Below, piece by piece: positions 1 to 10,800 of a DNA stretch of 30,823 nucleotides; position 1 is the stretch's first letter, and every line of letters begins with the position of its first letter. The position numbers and the translations under genes are program-made. The stretch comes from DAISJM01 sp036821485 (GTDB lineage Bacteria; Verrucomicrobiota; Kiritimatiellia; CAIQIC01; JAGNIJ01). The stretch spans positions 1-30,823 of the forward strand of contig DAISJM010000037.1 in the NCBI GenBank assembly GCA_036821485.1, read 5' to 3'. The notes under the pieces are model-generated. The model made no database searches. It saw nothing but the letters and a program-made list of their open reading frames with translations, and was not told where the DNA came from.

Positions 1-1062
1 GCGGATGTGTTGCAGCGATCCGTAAAACGATTTCCAGTTCTCGTCCTTGCAGAACAGACGCACGTAATTCGGGTTCGATTCCCCGGCGTCCAATCCCGGC
101 GGACAGTAAACGGATACAGATACTCGCTTGCCCTTCAAGTCGACGGGAATGCCCACCCGTGCCGGTGCGTCAAAGCGCATGTCGACGTAAATCTCTCCCG
201 CATCGTAACTTGCGTTGGTTCCATCCAAATGCATATCCACCGCCAGGCACCCGGTGCCGTTGCTCGGCGCGGAGGCAACCCATGCGACGCTGGTGCAGGC
301 CATGGCATCGACGTAGGTCTGATACGTGAACCCTTCGTTATCGCTGCTGAAGGAGTAGCGCTCGTTCGCGGGCGATGCGTACGCGCCGGGAGGAATGCCG
401 AAGCGGATTGTCTCCAGAAATACGGGGCCGCTGTACACGCCGGTAGATCCGGGGGCGATACCGAAATCCATGCCCATCTTCGTGACCTTGCAGGGGTCAA
501 AGCCCGGCTCCGCCCCCGCGTTGGTCGCTGTGATCGTCCAGAGAGGCCCTTCGATACGGATGCCGCCGGTCGAGATGTACGTCCAATCGAAATATTCATA
601 GCGGTTGGAATAATCCACTGCGAAGAAGCGGTAACGGTTCGTTGGAGAACCCATCGTCGTCGTGGCCGGCCATTCAAAGGCGATGAAGATGGGCTGATTG
701 CTGAGGTTCATCGGTACGGCGGCCGAGTACGGGAAGAATTCCTGCATGTCGGCGACAACTCGGCCCTGCGCATGGGAGACAGGATTTGTCCGCAAGTCGA
801 GATCCACCCGAAGCGCATACGCGCCGTTCAGGAGACTGAAGATCATATCGGTGCTCTGGCTGACGCCCGTCGCCCCTTCGTACGAACCGTTGGTTTCTAC
901 CTGCCACCCCTCGGTCCATGTATTGAATCCGTAGCGCTCCCACGACCAGTACTGGAGGGCATCCGCCGGCATGGCAACACACAGGGCAATCGCCGCGGAG
1001 AGAAGAAGAAGGTTTCGAGAGGCGAGAAGTCGACGAGACACAATGCGGCAATCGGTTTTCAT
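1..1062 (-). CDS. Secreted modular carbohydrate-binding protein, 3' end beyond window
   Basis: The reading frame is open from the ATG at 1062 through base 1 (354 codons), so the C-terminus lies outside the window. AGGGAG sits 7 nt before the ATG. The N-terminus is a Sec signal: basic residues, then LLLLSAAIALCVA, with probable cleavage after Ala35 (ADA-LQ). Two beta-sandwich modules follow, roughly residues 36-230 and 237 to the edge. Each opens with a Y-x-F/W...G-W type strand, and the second carries the motif VSVYCPPG followed by RLFCKDENW. The same motif occurs in modules of the giant enzyme encoded at 1815-11033, so these are probably carbohydrate-binding domains. A catalytic domain may follow beyond the edge, as in the relatives, but that cannot be seen. 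A LacI-type operator lies in its upstream region, shared with the divergent gene at 1272. Coding and export are secure; the function is inferred. Confidence 0.85.
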   Translation of the reverse strand, partial: MKTDCRIVSRRLLASRNLLLLSAAIALCVAMPADALQYWSWERYGFNTWTEGWQVETNGSYEGATGVSQSTDMIFSLLNGAYALRVDLDLRTNPVSHAQGRVVADMQEFFPYSAAVPMNLSNQPIFIAFEWPATTTMGSPTNRYRFFAVDYSNRYEYFDWTYISTGGIRIEGPLWTITATNAGAEPGFDPCKVTKMGMDFGIAPGSTGVYSGPVFLETIRFGIPPGAYASPANERYSFSSDNEGFTYQTYVDAMACTSVAWVASAPSNGTGCLAVDMHLDGTNASYDAGEIYVDMRFDAPARVGIPVDLKGKRVSVSVYCPPGLDAGESNPNYVRLFCKDENWKSFYGSLQHIR

Positions 1063-1154
1063 AAGCTCACTCCCTGGTGAAACCCTGCTTCCGGGCATAC
1101 ATCTACTTACTACCCACGCACGTTGATGATGTTAGGCCTTTTCTCTGACGCAAC

Positions 1155-1183
1155 AGAATGACAAACGTTTGCGTAATTGTCAA
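1155..1183 (-). promoter_or_regulatory. Candidate promoter for the leftmost minus-strand gene
   Basis: Read on the minus strand there is a perfect -35 TTGACA (1183-1178), a 17-bp spacer, and a weak -10 CATTCT (1160-1155). The LacI-type operator fills the spacer, an arrangement that would let a bound repressor exclude RNA polymerase. The -10 matches only half of the consensus, so this is a candidate only. Confidence 0.4.
1160..1173. promoter_or_regulatory. LacI/PurR-type operator, site 1
   Basis: The 14-mer GACAAACGTTTGCG matches the palindrome CGCAAACGTTTGCG at 12 of 14 positions, with the central CpG and core CAAACGTTTG intact. It lies between the divergent genes starting at 1062 (-) and 1272 (+) and could serve both. 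A TATAAA at 1205-1210 could be the -10 for the plus-strand gene, but no well-spaced -35 is seen. Confidence 0.7.
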
Positions 1184-1271
1184 GCCATCGAAATGGAAAT
1201 GGCCTATAAACATTGCCCTCAGGCAGCTTTCGCGCTTTCAGGAGAGCAGGAATCCCGTAATATCCTCCTCC

Positions 1272-1805
1272 ATGAAGCGACCACATTATTTCGCCGCCCT
1301 TCTCACACTCATTGCGATGACGACTCTCGCCGGCCTGAACAACGCGGGATTCGAGACGGGCGATTTCACCGGCTGGCAGTTCTTTGGGCAGGGCTGGCGC
1401 ATCAGCAATTACGGGAAGGATTCCCACCGCGGCATCTGGGGCGCGGTCAACGATATCGTCACCAACAACGTCGCGGATGAATACCGCGTGATCACGCAGG
1501 AAGTAAAAGTTTCCGAAGACAAGACCTACATGTGCGGTGCTTGGGTGCGCGCGGTTTGCATCGAAGTCGGTGAATGTTTCCTCGAAGTCCAGTTTCTCTC
1601 GAAGCAGGGCGAGGTACTCTCTCAGTACAACTCCATTCACATCACCAATTCGCAGGAGTTCACGTACCTCTCCATCAGCAACATGGTTCCTCCGGAACGG
1701 AGCGCTCGTGCCGGCGTCCGCGGCGTGGTCCACGTCCTCGGCACGCCTGTCCAAAACACCGACTTCCTCATCTTCGACAGCTTCGACTTCCGCGCCCAGC
1801 GGTAG
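1272..1805 (+). CDS. Small secreted CBM4/9-like carbohydrate-binding protein
   Basis: This encodes 177 residues from the ATG at 1272. Upstream in-frame codons exist but do not resemble a leader, whereas starting here gives a clean signal peptide (MKRPHYF then LLTLIAMTTLA, cleavage near residue 20). The mature protein begins NNAGFETGDFTGW, the usual opening of CBM_4_9-type galactose-binding-like beta-sandwiches. It runs as one domain ending in FLIFDSFDFRAQR, the closing strand of such modules. No catalytic domain is present, so it is a free-standing binding protein or an adaptor. No strong Shine-Dalgarno is visible. It is divergent from the gene at 1062, with a LacI-type operator between them. 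Its stop lies 9 bp from the stop of the convergent giant gene. The sugar ligand is not deducible. Confidence 0.75.
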   Translation: MKRPHYFAALLTLIAMTTLAGLNNAGFETGDFTGWQFFGQGWRISNYGKDSHRGIWGAVNDIVTNNVADEYRVITQEVKVSEDKTYMCGAWVRAVCIEVGECFLEVQFLSKQGEVLSQYNSIHITNSQEFTYLSISNMVPPERSARAGVRGVVHVLGTPVQNTDFLIFDSFDFRAQR

Positions 1806-1814
1806 ATAGCCCCC

Positions 1815-4800
1815 CTACTCTACTTCCACGCGGTAGTACGAAATCGACGATGGCGGTGCATCCGTGAAGGTGTTCATCGGCGGCGTAGCCGTCACGCCCG
1901 ACACCAGCCGCGTGAACTTCTCCGACAGATTCGTCCCGCGGTACAGGCTGTAGGTCCTGCCCGACAGGCTCGGCCATGACAACGTGATCTTCGCCCCACC
2001 CACGTTCAGACCGCGGCCATCGACACCGAAACTGGATAACCGATTCGTCGGATCCACGCCGGCGTACAGCTCCGCCGCGTCGCTCATTCCATCACCATCG
2101 CTGTCCTGGCTCGTCACCGAGTCATCCTGCGTCACCGCGTTGGTGACCAGCAATCCGCCGTCCTCGAGCACAACCTGCCACGCGGGCAGGAACGGCGACG
2201 GGGATGCCGCGGCTGCGTAAACCAACTGGGTTTCCACCACAGTGGCGCCGGGCACATCCTGCTGCGCCGACCAGACGGCTGCCTCGACCGGCACGAACGG
2301 ATACAGCCACGCCTCCGTCGCCCACGTCGCCTGCTGGAACGCGCCGTCCGGCGAAAGCTTGATGACGTACTTCGTGCTGCCCGGCCCCTGCACCCCGCCC
2401 GCGGCGAGGAAGTAGTGGCTGGCCATATCCTTGTTCACTTCGTAGTACGAGATGTTCGTCGCACTGTAATACGCCGCGAGGAAATCCGTATCCTTCCGCA
2501 ACGCGTCGGGCACGACGGACAGCAGGTTGGTCACACCAGCAGGCGGCGTGCCGCGATTGAGCAGGCGCGACGGCGCAGGCGCCGAGAGCGTGGCCAGAAA
2601 CGCCGCCACATCCGCGTTCGGCTCGCTGCCGCCCAGAAGCACCGTAGCGCGATCGATCTGATCTTCCGCCTCCGCCATGTCTTCCGCTTCCGGCGGCGGT
2701 TCACACACCAGCCAGTATTCGCCATTGGCCGTGGACGGCAGGTAGACATTCTCCATCTCCTGCGCGGTGGCATACACATCGTAGCCAAGCCCGCCGAGCC
2801 GCGGATCCTTGAGCCACACGCCGTGCACGGTGAAGGATGAATACAGCGCACCGTACGGCTTCGTGCTGGTCTCGAATCCGCGCACCAGCTTGTGCGACCA
2901 ATTCGTATGACACAGAATCTGCACGGGCACCTGCAGCCCGCCCGCGGGCACGTAATCCATCCAGTACACCGTTTCCTTCAGCGCGTCCGTCAGGCTGGTG
3001 CGGTAGCGCGGGCTGAAGTAATAGCCCTGCGGCGCATTGGCGTAGAGCCAGCTTGCCGCGCTGGTGGCCGTGATCTCGTTGTTGTGCGCCGGGTCGTGCG
3101 AGGTCGCTGCATAGATGTTCGACTGACCCAGGGTAAACGCGTCGCCTTTCAAGTACCGCGCAATCATCCAGGACGCGGCCGCGCCGGTGTAGTTGGATTG
3201 TTCGGCCACGGCGTTCGGGAACACATCTACGCCGTTCACCATGCCCAGCTTGAGCGCATACCAGCCGTCGAGCCGCATGTTGTCGATGAACACCGAGCCC
3301 TCGTCCGTGTAGCCCTCCACCTTGATGAACAGTTGCTGGATCTCTTCAAGGCCCGACGGATATACATTGTGGAAGTAGTCGTTCTGTTCCGTCCCGTTGT
3401 TCCACTCGGCACGCGTCCACGTGTTCGTGTCGAAGTGGAAGGTAACGTTCCGATTCCACCCATTCGTAATCGCCACGCCAGCCGAGTAGTGCCAGACCCA
3501 GTTCGCGCCGGTACGCATCATGAGCTGTATGTTGGTCGATCCGTCCGCGACGTAGAGATCGAGCACGAACGATGTCCGGTTCGACCAATTCTCGTACACG
3601 TTGTCGAAGCCGAAGTACGCCTGATACTTGCTCGGCGAGCGATGATAGAACTCAAGCGCCTCGCTGCCTTCGGTGACGTGATTGGTCACCACAGTGAGCG
3701 TCCGTCCATCGGAGCTGTCGCCCGTATCCGGGGCCCAGCGGCGCAGGCCACTGCAGGGGTCCCACGGCGGGGTCTGCCCATACACCATCGTCCGGCCGGC
3801 CAGCGTGTTGTCGGCCGTGTCCGTCTCACCGGCCACGGTGGAGGCCGTTGCCGTGAGCACGTGAATCGCGTTCGTCGGCTGCGTCATGCAGTTCCACCAG
3901 AACCGCGTGTGTACCGAACCGCCCGCCGCCAATGTGACCGTGTTGGTGCCGACGATCTGCCCGGCGGTCGTATCGGTGAGCAGCACGTTGAACGTCTCGC
4001 TCGCCGTGCCCTGGTTCGCCACGAGCACTTCCATGAGCTGGCGCGGATTGCGGACAACCCAATCGAACTCTTCGACCTTGAGCACCGCCACATCATGCAC
4101 CGTGGCGCCGGTCGCACCGACGCGGCGGACCTTAAACGCAATGTCCTTCTGGAAGTTCGGCACGGTGACCGTGAGGGTGCCGGTTGGCGCGCTCGCGCTG
4201 ACGGTCTGGCGCGGGCCAACCAGCGTATCCCACCATTCGACGTTGTAGTTGCCGGCCTCGAGCCCGTTCAGCTTCAGCGTCGCACCGACATTGCCGGTGA
4301 CCGAGTTGGTCCAGCGCCGGTCCTGAATCCAGCCGAACGCAAACTGCCCGTTGGAGCTGATCATCGCCAGCGTGTTGTAGGCGTACATGCCCGCCGTGAT
4401 ATTGTCTACGTAGATCGGCCCGCGCAGGATACCGACGTCGCCGAAATGGAATTTGAGGCCAACGATGTGCGCAGCTTCATATTCTGTCGGAATGTCCGCC
4501 AGGTTGAACTCGAGATTCCAGAGCATGCCGACAGTCAGCTTCTTCCAGCCGCCGCTTTCGCGGATGTCGCCGCCGTATTCATTCGTCGTCGAGTACCAGT
4601 GCCAGTTGTTGCTCGCGTCCTTGGTGAAGATCTCGATGATCGAGCGCGGATCCTTGTTGATGCCGAGCAGGAAACCGTCCGGGTTGTTGGTCGGATGATA
4701 GAACTCGGGAATGTAAACATCCATCTTCAGCGTGCCGCGCGGCCAGTAGTTGGTCCAGTTGTAGCTGAAGCCCTCGTTCTCGTACTTCTCGATGCCTGCG

Positions 4801-7800
4801 GGTGCGTTCGGCATGTTCGCGTAGGTGTCCATGTCGACATTCAGCCGCCACGAGTTGGTGCCGTCCGTCGCCTGCGCGTTGGTGATAAAGCCCGACCGAA
4901 TCCCATCGCCCCAGAGCTTCCACGCGTTGGTTCCGCTTTCGAAACTTTCCACGAGCGTGACGGCAGGCTCGTTCTCAGCCGTCGTCTCGACGTCCGCCGG
5001 AGCCATGTGCAGCTTGTGCATATCGATGTCCGCAAGGAACTTCGAAAGCACCTTCATCTCGTCCGACATCATGCCCAGCCATGGCCCCATCTTCGCATCG
5101 CCGAACCACGAGAACGCAGGGGTGGTCCACATCATCGGCGTAATCGCCGCACCGGAGCAGATGCCCGGCCACGCTGTAACTCGCGTGTAATCAGGCTCAT
5201 ACAATTTCCACTCCACGGTGCCAATTTCGCCCATGAACGAGGGCTTGTCGTATTCCTCGTGCAGCTTGTGATGGTACTTGCCGAGCGTCGTCGGCGGCGT
5301 GATCCAGTTGTAGAGATCGGCGTAGACGTGGATCTGCGGAATATCGACAATCGGGAAACCGCCGTCCCAGTACTCGTCCGTCGCGTAGCTCGCGGTGGTC
5401 GGATGCCGGAACGGATCGTTGTTCTTGAAGTAGTCGTTGATGTAGGTCAGCCATTCGATTCCGTGATCGGCACCGTCGCACTGATTCGTGTTCATGTTCA
5501 GGTACGGATTTTCCCCAAACAGCGCGGACTTGTTGGTGACCCACTGCTCGCCCTGGTAGTTGATGCAATTGGCCGAGTTCGCGAACGTGCCAAACATTTC
5601 CGACACCAGCGCCCACGTCCCGATCGCCTCGCTATAACCCCAGCGCGCGATGATGTAGCGGTATAACCGGTCCTGGTATTCCTTGTACACGTCGTCGTAG
5701 AAGAACTTCTGATTCTTCGGCGGGTTGTCGAGTTCGCTGAAGGCGTTGATGTACCACTCCGGCTCCGAGAACTTGGTGCCGTATGCCTTCGCCCAGCTTC
5801 CATTGATGCGCCACTTGTGGTGGTTGAAATCGCGGATCGCATCGTGCGGCCAGATCGTCCACACGAGCTTGACGTTGTATTTCTCCGCATGGCCGACCAC
5901 GCGGTCCAGTTCCGCCGCGCGCGTCTGCTCGTACGTGTCGTACGACGATTTTTCACGCCAGAAGTCGTTGGGATTCGCCGGCTTCACCGTCAGCATCGTG
6001 TCCCACGGCGCCATCCACCAGTGAATCATGTTGATGCCGTGCTCTTCGCACTGGCGGAAGATACCCTCGTCGTCGCCATCCCACGGATGGCAGTAGCCGA
6101 TGCCGACAAACGGCGAATCATCCTCGTGCTCGAGGTAGTGCCCGTCATCGTCTGATACGCGCAGCCAGCCGCTCTGTCCGCTTTCGACGCAGGAGAACGT
6201 GGCCGACGAACTCAGGTTGGTGCCGAACACATTGGCCACACTGACACGGTACGACCAAATTCCCAACTCGTTGGGCGCAAAGCGGATACGGAAGTCGCCC
6301 TGACCGGGCGTGTCGCCAACATCTTCCATGTAGAAGCCGTTGATCTTCCAGACCGCACCCGAGGGCGAGGTGAACGTCGCGCTCAAATCCACCTGGTGCG
6401 GGTCGTACGGATTAACCCCATCAATACCGTCAAGCCCGACGGCAAGTTCGAACTTCCGGTACTTGCCCACAACGTTCGTCGACGCGGTGACGGAGAGGAG
6501 CGACGGGGCATCCGTCGCATCCTTCTGCGCGAGTTGGAGGGAATCGATAAACACCGGTCCGCTCCAGACATCGCGATTCTGCCACACGACTTCCAATCCA
6601 AACTCGTCGGCGTCCGTCAGGATGGACACCGGCAGGCCGGACATGTCCCACTCAACCAGGTTCCACTGGCACGGCACGAGCGTGACGGGCTCACTCTGAT
6701 GGCCATACGCCCAGCCGTCCGATGACGACCGCACCACGAGCCGTACCTGCACCGCATGATGCACGTTGTCCGGCGCGTCACACGGCACGTACACGTACGT
6801 GCGGAGGATCGGCTTCCACAGCACGTTCTCGTTTTCCACGAGATCATAGTCCTTGATGTAGAACTTCCCGTAGCTGGGCGCCGCGACCGGCTGCACCGCC
6901 AGCGAACCACCGGACGGATTGCCGAGGTTGGTCCAACTCAGGATCGCGTCGCCGTTGCCCCAGTTCTCCGTGCCCCATTGCTCGGTGTCTTCGTTGAAGC
7001 TGTAGAGCAACCGGCGCTCCATCACCGGGAAACACGCGGCATCAATGTAGATCGGCCCCTGGTACTCGGAGCCCGCACCGCCGTACTTCACCCGCACACC
7101 GATCGCGCGGATCATGTCCGGCGTGAAGCCGCTGTCGACCCACGTGCCCGGCACGTTCGTATCCACGATCAGCGTAAACGTGATCCATTCATTCTCGACG
7201 ATATTGGTCTCCGCAAGCCACAGCGCGTGCCACTGCGCATCCTTGGCGTAGATCTGGATGCTGTTCGGATTCGCGGGATTACCGCGCGAGCCCGTCGGGC
7301 AGTACACAGATATCTGGACGGGCTGCCCCTCGAGGTTGATCGGAGGAATCAGGCCCAGTGGCGGATTCCAGGCCATGTCCACTTCGGCATCGCCGTAGTC
7401 GTGCTGCGAGGCGCTGGAAAGATCCACGAACGCCTTGAGAGACTTGATCGCGTGCAGCGCGCGCTCCGTGCTCTGCACAACGGACGTGACCCCATAGCCG
7501 GCCCACGGCTGCGCGTTGGCGTACCAGCCCTCAAGGCCCGTCTCAAAATCGTAGCGCAGGAAATCCATATCCGCAGCCGTCAGCGTGACGACGGCCTCGG
7601 CGCTGTCGCGCCGGCCGTCGTGCACGACGTAGCTGAACGAGTCCAATCCGATCGAACCGGGCTTCGCGACATACGACAGGTGCGGCGGCGTACCGAACAC
7701 CCAGCCATTCACGGGACGGGTGATGATGCGATACGACAGAACGTCGCCATCCACGTCGCTGCCCACCAGCGAGATCGTGGTCGGGTTCTTCGGGTCGACG

Positions 7801-10800
7801 GCGTACCACAGATTCGACGCCACGGGCGCGTGGTTGCCCACGCTGTTGGTGGGCACATTACGTGCTTCGCACCACTCGGCATGGGCCTTGATCACGGGCA
7901 CCACCGGATCGTCGGCGTACACGACAAAACCGTCGTCGCGCTTGATTTTAACGTCGTCCACGTAGATCTCGCCGTGCCCCACCGGCAGGTCGCGGAAGAC
8001 GAGACTGACCTGGTGAACATCCTCGAGCACGTTGGAGACGGAATTGGGTATGTTGATGAGGTACTCGCTGTTTTCCCAGTTGTTGCTGACCCAGGAGTAG
8101 TGACCCGCGCTCAGGTCAAATATGACGCGATTCCAGCCTGCGGTCAGCGTCTGCGCTGCACCCTCGCACCAGTACCAGTTCGGGCCGCCGGAGATCGCGA
8201 GCGCCACGTTCACCGGCTGCGGGCCGGGGTTGTAGAAGTTCCAGAAGAACTTCGTCCGGTTGATGCCGTGCGTCGGCGGCTCATTGGTCAGCATGTTGTC
8301 CACGCGCAGCACCCACTTGTCGTTCGTCGGGCACTTGAATATGGCCCGATCCACGCCGCCGGTGTAGTTCCACGAAAGCTGCAGGGAATTCGAGCCGCGA
8401 ATCACGTACGAACTGGACAGGGTTATCGACGTCGCCGCGCCATACCCGGTGTCCGCGTACCACGGCGCAATGTACTCGCAGGTGTGGAACGGATCGTCCC
8501 ACATGCCGTCGTACCCGAAGTTCCAGAAGAACGAGCCGGAGATGCCCGCCTGCTCGATGTGATCGTAGTACTGGCTGTAGACGTTCATTCGGTCGATGAA
8601 GGTGTACTCCGGCGTCCGCTTCAACTGCACCTGCCCGTAGGAACCGTTGAAGATCCAGCCGATGGCGTGAATGCCGAACTCTTCGAGAATCATCGGCTTG
8701 CCGATGGTGTTGTAGGCGTCATACCAGTGGTCGTTGATCCACTCAAAGCGCTGGTCCGCACCGTGGTAGTTCGTGCGCCAGACGTTATACTCCTTCTGGT
8801 CCACGTAGATGCGCGCCGTACAGAAGTTGATGTTCGAATTCCCCGCCCGCCATTCGCCGGATACGGGGTCGCGGTTCGTGTAGAACCCGCCCTGCCACTG
8901 GACATAAGTCGACTCGCTCCTGCAGTCGCTGAGGAAGTCCACGCCGTGCCCGCGGCCGCAGCCGTACAGGTCGCACGACGAACTGCCGGTCGCATAGGTT
9001 GCGTAGTGGTAGTAGTTGTCCGGGTAAACTTCCCACGGAATCGTGTCGGCAAACTCGTAGGTGTTGACGTAGCCACCTTCCTCCCCGTTGCCGAGCATGT
9101 GATTCGTGTCGATCGAGCGCACAAAGTCGCTCATCTCGTTCAGCCAGTTATGAATCTTGCGGCCACTGAAATCGGATTCGCACCGCGGCTCGTTGACAAT
9201 TTCCCAGGCGAAAATCGTCGGGTCATTCTTGTAGATCACGCCCGTGACGGAGTTCGTGCGATTAAGCAGGCGCGTGACATAGTCCTTGTACCACTGCTTG
9301 CAGTACGCATTCGTCCAGAACTGGTCGTGGTAGAGGACGCCTTCCTTGTTCAGGTTCGTATCCACGCTCTCGGGGTGTTCCTTTGTCGCCCAGTGCACGT
9401 ATTGGAAGATGCCGCCGTTGTGCGCCCAGTTGTCGCACAGGCCCAGCATCAGCCGGATGTTGCGATGGCCGGCTTCGGCTACGATCCGGTCCAGGTGTTC
9501 AAACATCGGCTCGTTCCACACCCCGCGCTCCGGCTGAAAACTATAAGGCCGGCCTTCCTGCATCGCCCACGTGCGCACGACCTGCAACTGGTTCGACGCC
9601 GCCCAGTCCAGGCACTCCTTCACCACCCGGTCGTTCACCGTCTGCAGGTACTCAATGTTCGCGCCGCAGAAGTAGAAATTCGTGCCGCCAATCACGAACT
9701 TGTGCCCTTCCGGTTTCACAAAGCCGCTCGTTATCCGCGTGAAATTGGTCCGCGTCTCGCTGCCGCCCACCACGATCTCATCCACATAGATCGTCCCCGT
9801 CCAGGACAAGCTGCTGTAAATCAGAACGTCCACAAACCCGATTTCCGATGCGTTCATCGGGCCCGCGGGCGACGGGAAGTCGGGCAGGTTCGTGGCGTAT
9901 TGCGAGGGATCATCCAAGTCGAACTGCAGGTAATTCCAGTCGCTTCCACCCGCGGTGCCGACATGGAAGTACCACTGGTCACTGATCTTGTCGTATACAT
10001 ACATCTTCGCCGTGAACGCGTCGTCCGCCACCGCCGGGTCAAAGCGAAGCTTGGCCTGCAGAATGCGATGGTCCTTCGTGCTGAGATTTAACGCCGGCTG
10101 ATAGGCGATTTCGAAAATGCCTTTCTGGAAGGCGTATTCGTTGGTCGTCACCTGACCGAGTTCATTCGTGACCACTTCGGAGCTGTTGTTCGTGTTGAAG
10201 ACTGCGTCCGCCGCCAACGCAACGGATCCGTTGAATCCCTCGTTGGTCGCGTAGTACACACTTGTCCACGCCTTCGCGTGCCAGCCTTCCGGATTCGCGC
10301 CCCACTTCCACCACTCCAACTGATCCGCCGTTTCCATGTCGTAGAGATGCTCGGTGTTCGTGATCGTCTGCGGCGGAACCGGCGGCACATACGCCGCGCC
10401 GAAGCCGGCCTCATCAATGTAGAGCGCGTTGCTGTAGGTGCCAAATCCGCGCCACACAACCTCGATGCCAAACTCGGTCACGTTGGTTGAGTCGAAGGGC
10501 AGCCCCGCGTAATCCAACCCGGTGACCGTGTACGACACCGTCTGCGTTGAAATACCGTTGGTGATCGTGAACGCATCCCACGCACTCTCCTGGAATTTGT
10601 AGTTCTTGTCCTTAACGAAGATGCGCAGTTGTGTATACGACCACGGCTGCCCCGTCCCCGACGCACCGGCAGGACAGTAGACGCGCACGGTGATCTGCGA
10701 ACCCTGAAGTCTCACCGGATCGAAAGTCACACCGGCAACGGCTGTGTCCAACGCACCGGTCAACACGCAGTCCATGCGCAACGAATTCGTTGAACCGCCG

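Noticed and set aside
7..1080. A 357-codon plus-strand frame at the left edge
   Set aside because: The minus strand gives a signal peptide, a good ribosome site and modules homologous to neighbours, so the plus frame is a shadow.
1063..1271. tRNA, rRNA, integrase or insertion-sequence genes in this and the other gaps
   Set aside because: No cloverleaf, rRNA-like sequence, transposase or terminal inverted repeats of IS type were seen by eye anywhere in the window.
2892..5666. A 924-codon open frame on the plus strand, antisense to the giant gene
   Set aside because: It is the mirror frame of a GC-rich coding sequence. Its product is rich in Arg, His and Val without domains, while the minus strand gives clear catalytic and binding motifs throughout.
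6756..10091. A 1111-codon plus-strand open frame opposite the GH5 barrel
   Set aside because: Same antisense artefact: no signal peptide, no recognised motif, and it covers the secure WEIVNEP and EEFG sites on the other strand.
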